NCBI RefSeq assembly: GCF_040566555.1
Contig: NZ_JBEWYP010000007.1
Span: 1-64,000 of the forward strand
DNA: 64,000 bases
Origin: Sediminicola sp040566555
GTDB taxonomy: Bacteria; Bacteroidota; Bacteroidia; Flavobacteriales; Flavobacteriaceae
Direction of reading: 5' to 3'
Below the pieces are notes generated by a model. It worked only from the letters and a program-made list of their open reading frames with translations, had not been told where the DNA came from and made no database searches. The stretch's first letter is position 1; the number at the start of each line of letters is the position of its first letter. Both the position numbers and the translations under genes were made by a program. Shown piece after piece: positions 59,361 through 64,000 of this stretch.

Positions 59361-60680
59361 ATGGGAAGTATCACTTTGGTCAAAGGGAGTAAGAAATTAT
59401 TGAATGCCTGGGCTTTTTATGACTGGGCAAATTCAGTCTATAGCCTGGTCATAGCCTCCGCTATATTTCCCATTTTTTATGGGGCCTTGTTCCGTAGTGC
59501 CAATATAGAAAAGGTTGTTTTGTTTGGAGGGGAAATAGCAAGGGGTCCGTTGATCAGTTATGTTACCTCTGCAGCTTTTTTATTCATTGCCATCATCACG
59601 CCTCTTTTGTCAGGAGTGGCAGATTATCTAGGAAACAAAAAGCTATTTCTAAAATTTTTCTGCTATCTGGGAGGTATTTCTTGTATGGGCCTTTATTGGT
59701 TCTCTTTGGAAAATATTTACTTCGGATTGCTTTGTTACTTCTTTGGTTTGGTAGGTTTTTGGGTCAGTTTTGCCTTTAACAACTCCTACCTGCCGGATAT
59801 TGCATTTCCAGAACAACAGGATCGCATCAGCGCCAAGGGATTTTCCTTGGGGTATATAGGGAGTGTTATCTTACTGTTGTTTAATCTAGCCATGGTGATG
59901 AAACCCGAATTCTTTGGAATTACCTCGGATGGCGGGGAAATTGCAGAGATAAAGGCAATGAAGTATTCTTTCTTATCTGTTGGAATATGGTGGATGGTTT
60001 TTAGTCAATATACTTTTTACCATTTACCCAAGGGCAATAAAAGAGAGGGTCCAAAAGAGCATGTACTCCTAAATGGTTTCAAGGAATTGAAAAGTGTCTG
60101 GAAACAACTGGGCAAGGAGGTCCGGTTAAAAAGGTATCTAGGCGCTTTTTTTGTTTACAGTATGGCCGTACAGACTGTAATGCTTATCGCTACTTATTTT
60201 GGGGAAGAAGAAATAGGTTGGGGCTCAGATAATGAACGTACCATGGGACTAATCATCAGTATTCTGGTGATACAGATCGTTGCTATTTTTGGGGCAACCC
60301 TAACAGCAAAAGCTTCCAAGGCTTTTGGGAATATAAAAACCCTGATTGTGGTCAATATTTTGTGGATAGCCATATGTATCTATGCCTACTTTGTGATTAC
60401 CCCAATGGATTTTTATATTGCTGCAGGGTGCGTGGGGATTGTTATGGGCGGAATTCAGGCCCTATCCAGATCTACCTATTCCAAATTTATTCCTCAAACC
60501 AAGGATACCACCTCGTTTTTTAGCTTTTATGATGTTTCAGAAAAGATAGGTATTGTCATAGGAACCTTTATGTATGGCTTTATCGCCCAGCTTACAGGGA
60601 GCATGAGAAATGCCACCATTTTTCTTGGACTATTCTTTATTATTGGGGCGTTTCTCTTGACAAGGGTATCCAAAAAATAA
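59361..60680 (+). CDS. MFS transporter of the UMF1/Atg22-like family
   Basis: The 439-residue protein has about 12 membrane helices. The UMF1 signature near the N terminus is LLNAWAFYDWANSVYSLVI, and FNNSYLPDIA plus GGIQALSRSTYSKFIPQ are typical. Substrates are unknown; yeast Atg22 exports amino acids from the vacuole, so efflux of amino acids is plausible. The start ATG lies right after the M48 terminator, an unusual position; no better in-frame start is close by. A weak terminator follows. Confidence 0.87.
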   Translation: MGSITLVKGSKKLLNAWAFYDWANSVYSLVIASAIFPIFYGALFRSANIEKVVLFGGEIARGPLISYVTSAAFLFIAIITPLLSGVADYLGNKKLFLKFFCYLGGISCMGLYWFSLENIYFGLLCYFFGLVGFWVSFAFNNSYLPDIAFPEQQDRISAKGFSLGYIGSVILLLFNLAMVMKPEFFGITSDGGEIAEIKAMKYSFLSVGIWWMVFSQYTFYHLPKGNKREGPKEHVLLNGFKELKSVWKQLGKEVRLKRYLGAFFVYSMAVQTVMLIATYFGEEEIGWGSDNERTMGLIISILVIQIVAIFGATLTAKASKAFGNIKTLIVVNILWIAICIYAYFVITPMDFYIAAGCVGIVMGGIQALSRSTYSKFIPQTKDTTSFFSFYDVSEKIGIVIGTFMYGFIAQLTGSMRNATIFLGLFFIIGAFLLTRVSKK

Positions 60681-60708
60681 AAAAAAGCCCTTAAAAAGGA
60701 CTTTTTAT
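60681..60708. terminator. Weak bidirectional terminator between convergent genes
   Basis: AAAAGCCCTT and AAGGACTTTT (60683-60692 / 60697-60706) form a 10-bp stem with one C-A mismatch, flanked by A and T runs. Confidence 0.55.
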
Positions 60709-60727
60709 GTGCTAATTCTAAATCTTC

Positions 60728-61453
60728 TTACCCTTTGGTGATATCTCCAGAACCTGAGGTTTTTGTATCTATCTTTTTTGGATTGCCGCGGTAGGAAATA
60801 TCCCCTGAACCGGAAACTCTCGCTTGTATCATCTCAGTGGCAGTAACCTCAATATCTGCAGAACCGGATACATTGGCCGTTACGTTTTTGGCAGAAAGAT
60901 CATAGGCATTTACGTCTCCGGAACCAGAAACCCTGACCTCAAAATCTTCTGTTTCTCCAGCTAGGGTAATATCCCCTGATCCGGAAATTGAGGCCTTTAC
61001 AGAATTCGCAGAGACCGAAAGAGAAATATCTCCAGATCCCGAAATATCGGTTTTGAAATTATCGGTGGCTATGGTTTTCTTTCCTACAATATCACCTGAG
61101 CCGGATAAGGTAACCGCATCAACACTTTCCACGGGGATGGTAATGAAAATCCCCTGCTTCCAGGAAGACGGACTTAAATTGACGCCTTTCTCGACCTTGA
61201 CGACCAATTTGCCATCCTTTATTTCTGTAACAATATATTCCAAAAGGTTTTCTTCCCCTTTTAGGGTAAGTTCCCCTTCTTTTCCATCAACCAGTTCTAC
61301 ATCGAAAGATCCGGATATAAAGATGGCGTCATAGGAACCTGTATTCCTGTTTTCTGTAATTATATTTCCATTTCCCTTAATTTTCTTACCCCATTGGGCA
61401 TAGGTGAAGGTCATACACAACATGGATACACCTAGTATTAGAATTTTTTTCAT
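60728..61453 (-). CDS. Exported head-GIN/DUF2807 repeat protein
   Basis: The 241-residue protein has a signal peptide (MKKILILGVSMLCMTFTYAQ) and is made of repeating units of about 20 residues built on SGSGDI: copies in ISGSFDV, LSGSGDIV, ISGSGDIS, ISGSGDIT, VSGSGDVN, VSGSADIE, VSGSGDIS and TSGSGDIT. DUF2807 proteins fold as a right-handed beta-helix, and the repeats suggest a regular stack. It is the last gene of the operon sigma factor, anti-sigma protein, DUF4097 protein, DUF2807 protein. A role in the envelope controlled by that sigma factor is likely; substrate or partner is unknown. An upstream in-frame ATG (61459) adds only MT. Confidence 0.8.
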   Translation of the reverse strand: MKKILILGVSMLCMTFTYAQWGKKIKGNGNIITENRNTGSYDAIFISGSFDVELVDGKEGELTLKGEENLLEYIVTEIKDGKLVVKVEKGVNLSPSSWKQGIFITIPVESVDAVTLSGSGDIVGKKTIATDNFKTDISGSGDISLSVSANSVKASISGSGDITLAGETEDFEVRVSGSGDVNAYDLSAKNVTANVSGSADIEVTATEMIQARVSGSGDISYRGNPKKIDTKTSGSGDITKG

Positions 61454-61471
61454 GGTCATAATGAGTTTAAA

Positions 61472-62563
61472 TTAATTTTTATTGAAGGATATGCTTCCAT
61501 AATCGCTACTTACGGAAACCTTATTTCCGCTGTTACTCTTGCCGTAATAGCCTTTGTAATATTTTTTGTTCGACTTTTCTGTACTGATATTGATCTCAAA
61601 ATTATCTTTACCACTAACACCAGCATATTCGGCGGAGATTTCAAAATCAAAATAATATTGGGGGCTATATCCGATATTTATACCCATATAATTCGATTTG
61701 ACCACCACATTGCCGGCGTCCGCTGCCAATTCCTTGATTCTAAGGGAGCCATAGTCCGCGGAGATATCCAAATTTCCGTGGATAACACCTAACTTTACGT
61801 TGATGTAGTCTCCCTTTCCTTGCACATTATTTGCTTCACCTATGTCTATGGACCCATAATCACTTGAGTACTCAAGATTGTCCATTTTTGTAATGGTGGA
61901 ATTGGTATAATCAGCTTTAATGACAAGATCACCTGCTTTTTCTATAGTAAAACCAGAATAGTCTGCTGATATTCTGCCACTGTTGATATAGCCAATACTA
62001 CTTTTGGAGGTATAGTCAAAATTAAGCTCATTGCTTCTACCTCTCAATTCCCCAATCTCCAATCTGCCATAATCACAATTGATCTTTGCATGGCCATCTA
62101 TCCTATCCAAAATAATGCTACCGTAGTCATTATCCAGGTGAACATTGTTCTTTACGGGTACTTTTATAAAATAATCGATCTGCATGTTTACGTTATTTCC
62201 ACCACCCCAGTTCCAGTTCCAATTGTTATTGTTCTGGTTGAAAATTGTTTTGGCGGAAACCATATCCTTGCCTGCTTCAAAATTTACGGAGATTTCATCC
62301 AATTTTTTTTGAACCTTATCTTCATTGTTGCCGTTTGTCTTGATCCGAACCTCTATCATGATCCTGTTTTCGTTCCATGAGGTGATGTTGAGGTTGCCAT
62401 AACTGTTGTCTATGGACATAAGGGCATTGGCACTGACCTTAAATTCTTTTTTGATTGTTTTTTCTTTGGTGTATTTTCCTTTTAACGGATCCACATGGGC
62501 ATGGGATAGCATGGGGAGTGCTAAAAACAAGATAATACAGGTAATTGGGATGAACTTTTTCAT
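61472..62563 (-). CDS. Exported DUF4097-like repeat protein
   Basis: The 363-residue protein has a signal peptide (MKKFIPITCIILFLALPMLS, cleavage near SHA). Most of the rest is a beta-solenoid pattern centred on repeated DYG/DY units: NDYGSI, CDYGRL, FDYTSK, ADYSGF, ADYTNS, SDYGSI, GDYINV, ADYGSL, AEYAGV and the final SDYGSI, spaced about 17-22 residues. An asparagine/tryptophan-rich insert (NQNNNNWNWNWGGG) lies near residue 115. DUF4097 members are often annotated putative adhesins. It is 18 bases upstream of the DUF2807 gene in the operon. Confidence 0.8.
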   Translation of the reverse strand: MKKFIPITCIILFLALPMLSHAHVDPLKGKYTKEKTIKKEFKVSANALMSIDNSYGNLNITSWNENRIMIEVRIKTNGNNEDKVQKKLDEISVNFEAGKDMVSAKTIFNQNNNNWNWNWGGGNNVNMQIDYFIKVPVKNNVHLDNDYGSIILDRIDGHAKINCDYGRLEIGELRGRSNELNFDYTSKSSIGYINSGRISADYSGFTIEKAGDLVIKADYTNSTITKMDNLEYSSDYGSIDIGEANNVQGKGDYINVKLGVIHGNLDISADYGSLRIKELAADAGNVVVKSNYMGINIGYSPQYYFDFEISAEYAGVSGKDNFEINISTEKSNKKYYKGYYGKSNSGNKVSVSSDYGSISFNKN

Positions 62564-62574
62564 TTTACTTTTTT

Positions 62575-63126
62575 TTAAATTAGGGTATGTGTTTTTTCTT
62601 TTTCATTAACGGCTTTAATCTCTTCGATCTGTTGAAGGACCTCTTGCAATAGACTTATTCTAGTTTGGAAATTGGTGACCATAGCGCTTAAAATAAACTT
62701 GCTGTTGCCACCGTTGAGAAGATCCTGCTCCATTTTTTTATAATCTTTTTCCAATTTTCTTAATTGGAGCATGGCATCTTCCACCATTTGTTTGGTCTCC
62801 GGAGAGCTTTCATTTTGTAAGAGTTTGGTCTGCTCATTGATTAAATTGGCAAAATAAAATTCCGTTTTGGAGACCTCTGGGGAAATTTTTGCTATTCGTT
62901 GGTCCGTAGTAGGTTTTTCTATAAAATATCCAAAACCAATAGCTATTAGCAGAGCTATGGAAGCAGCCATCAGAAGTGGTTTCCATATTCCTTGGCCCCA
63001 GCTTCTTCTAGTCCTCTCATTACGGTTGTTTAGTTTCTTTAAAAACCTGGCCTCGTGACCAATGGCAGGTTCTTCTTTGTCGAAAGAGCCTTTTAAATTG
63101 TTGAATATGGTTTCTAAATTGTCCAT
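62575..63126 (-). CDS. Probable anti-sigma factor (single-pass membrane protein)
   Basis: The 183-residue protein has a cytoplasmic N-terminal domain of about 50 residues (METIFNNL-like start LETIFNNLKGSFDKEEPAIGHEARFL), one membrane helix (about 48-68, WKPLLMAASIALLIAIGFGYF) and a periplasmic helical domain with coiled coil (about 105-180). This layout is typical of membrane anti-sigma factors, although no zinc anti-sigma motif is seen. It lies two bases downstream of the ECF sigma gene and 11 upstream of the DUF4097 gene. Assigned by context. Confidence 0.65.
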   Translation of the reverse strand: MDNLETIFNNLKGSFDKEEPAIGHEARFLKKLNNRNERTRRSWGQGIWKPLLMAASIALLIAIGFGYFIEKPTTDQRIAKISPEVSKTEFYFANLINEQTKLLQNESSPETKQMVEDAMLQLRKLEKDYKKMEQDLLNGGNSKFILSAMVTNFQTRISLLQEVLQQIEEIKAVNEKEKTHTLI

Positions 63127-63128
63127 TA

Positions 63129-63686
63129 TTATTGTATTACGGGGGTTAATTTTTTTCTAAGACTCTCTTTTGCCCTAGATATAATAGTTCTGCAATTGGC
63201 ATAACTTATTTTCATGATTTCACTTATCTCTTCATAATCATATCCTTCTATTAAAAATAAGGTCAAAGCAATTCTGTAATTGTCCTGCAATTTATTCATG
63301 GTCTGCATCACTTTTTGAGCCATCAATTCAGTGACTCCATGATCTGGATCAATACCATCATCATCTTTGACCTTGTACAATATATTGTCCAGTGCTACTT
63401 CGTTCTTTTTCTGTTGCTTACGATAGTGATGGATACTGTTGTTGACCACTATTCTCTTTAACCAAGATCCGAAGGTTACCTCGCCTTTAAACGTGTGCAA
63501 TTTTGTAAAAGCACTCAAAAACGATTCCTGCATAATATCCTCCGCTTCGGCACTATCTTTTACTATCCGCAAGGAAGTATTGTACATGCTTTTATAATAG
63601 CGATTGTATACTTCCATTTGGGCGCTAGCGTTGCCTTCCTTACATAATTGCAACAGATCGTTAATATGTTCTTCTTTGTGGCTCAA
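63129..63686 (-). CDS. RNA polymerase ECF-type sigma factor
   Basis: The 185-residue protein has region 2 (AEDIMQESFLSAFTKLHTFKGEVTFGSWLKRIVVN, with GSWLKRIVVNNSI) and region 4 (YEEISEIMKISYANCRTIISRAKESLRKKL). It lacks additional domains. No ATG is in frame near the start; the TTG at 63686 is the most plausible initiator, before the next upstream stop. It leads the operon with the anti-sigma protein and two exported repeat proteins, and should control their expression and perhaps other envelope genes. Confidence 0.85.
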   Translation of the reverse strand: MSHKEEHINDLLQLCKEGNASAQMEVYNRYYKSMYNTSLRIVKDSAEAEDIMQESFLSAFTKLHTFKGEVTFGSWLKRIVVNNSIHHYRKQQKKNEVALDNILYKVKDDDGIDPDHGVTELMAQKVMQTMNKLQDNYRIALTLFLIEGYDYEEISEIMKISYANCRTIISRAKESLRKKLTPVIQ

Positions 63687-63753
63687 AAAGTGAATCGTTT
63701 GTCTAATAGATGATTCAATTTAAGGATTGTTACAGTTTTTTTGAAAAATTAAC

Positions 63754-63774
63754 CAGTTGTTGGCATAACAATTG
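63754..63774. promoter_or_regulatory. Inverted repeat between the divergent sigma-factor operon and lon
   Basis: CAGTTGTT (63754-63761) and AACAATTG (63767-63774) form an 8-bp inverted repeat with one G-T pair and a 5-base spacer, followed by five Ts. It lies in the shared promoter region. It could be an operator or a short stem in the 5' region; the sequence does not decide. Confidence 0.35.
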
Positions 63775-63902
63775 TTTTTAGATGGATGAATAAGGGTCTG
63801 AAAACGCAAATTTGTTAAGGTTTGTAGGCTTTTACAGACCAATGAATTATAATTTAAAATTAGATTTCTGTTTTAAAATGACAGAATGACCGAAATAACG
63901 CT

Positions 63903-64000
63903 ATGAGTAAATCTAAATTTTTAAATATTGACAGTATGTCACTGCAAGGAATTGATGAGGATTCAGAGTTAATTCCTTTAATGACACCCGAAGATGAGGA
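63903..64000 (+). CDS. lon: ATP-dependent protease Lon, N-terminal fragment (cut by window edge)
   Basis: Thirty-two codons of the start are present: MSKSKFLNIDSMSLQGIDEDS followed by ELIPLMTPEDEE. This matches the N terminus of flavobacterial endopeptidase La as I recall it (an S-rich start, then an acidic E-D-E-E run before the LON domain). The assignment rests on this short match. The rest of the gene is outside the window. Confidence 0.7.
   Translation, partial: MSKSKFLNIDSMSLQGIDEDSELIPLMTPEDE

Noticed and set aside
1..64000. tRNA, rRNA, CRISPR arrays and insertion sequences
   Set aside because: I read both strands and found no cloverleaf-type stretch, no evenly spaced direct repeats and no transposase or inverted-end pair.

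Overview
The window is a stretch of chromosome from a member of the Bacteroidetes, most likely a marine Flavobacteriaceae bacterium close to Arenibacter, Maribacter or Zobellia (inference). The evidence is a type IX secretion sorting domain on a subtilase, a bacillithiol enzyme (BshC), flavobacterial families such as DUF6048/DUF6452, A/T-rich intergenic DNA, many exported proteins and lipoproteins, and promoter elements of the phylum type (TAnnTTTG) before several housekeeping genes. I see no rRNA, tRNA, CRISPR array, insertion sequence, prophage or integrated element. Gene order looks like ordinary core genome with short single-gene or two-gene transcription units on both strands.

Layout. 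0-7.4 kb: exported amidohydrolase, hemolysin III-like membrane protein, ZIP metal transporter with a DUF4268 protein, THUMP RNA methyltransferase, then DUF6452/DUF6048 envelope proteins beside rlmD. 7.8-16.1 kb: ornithine aminotransferase rocD, an exported carboxypeptidase-regulatory-like protein, a PepSY membrane protein, an M14 peptidase, bshC and a flavin/PLP-oxidase-like protein. 16.2-26.4 kb: a PLP decarboxylase, guaA joined to a five-LysM protein, a TIM-barrel isomerase, pyrG and yidC. 26.4-27.1 kb is gene-poor with what looks like a decayed gene. 27.1-36.2 kb: mnmA, a secreted subtilase and nitronate monooxygenase in one run; a SCO lipoprotein with a TPR lipoprotein-like partner; an exported M20 hydrolase; guaC. 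36.3-46.3 kb: orphan histidine kinase, miaE, aminotransferase, TRIC channel, a cyclophilin and a NUDIX hydrolase whose start codons overlap on opposite strands, an acyltransferase, an ECF sigma factor with a membrane partner, and an exported M20D amidohydrolase. 46.4-53.9 kb: type II NADH dehydrogenase, xerD, a small outer-membrane barrel, aroQ, lpdA, two methionine sulfoxide reductases B and a collagen-like lipoprotein. 54-60.7 kb: glycogen branching enzyme and GH31 alpha-glucosidase, an M48 lipoprotein protease and an MFS/UMF1 transporter. 60.7-63.7 kb: an operon of ECF sigma factor, probable anti-sigma protein and two exported repeat proteins (DUF4097-like and head-GIN type). The right edge cuts the first 32 codons of lon.

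How the genes fit together. Nucleotide metabolism is well represented (guaA, guaC, pyrG), as are RNA modification (rlmD, mnmA, miaE, THUMP methyltransferase), thiol and oxidative damage repair (bshC, two msrB) and envelope biogenesis (yidC, LysM protein, plsC-like enzyme). The most promising material for follow-up is the sigma/anti-sigma/repeat-protein operon at 60.7-63.7 kb, a set of hairpins placed directly before start codons (pyrG, the outer-membrane barrel, the MFS gene, the decarboxylase), a perfect palindrome over the guaC promoter, and the divergent pair sharing a CATG start. I did not find a clearly new defence or mobile system.
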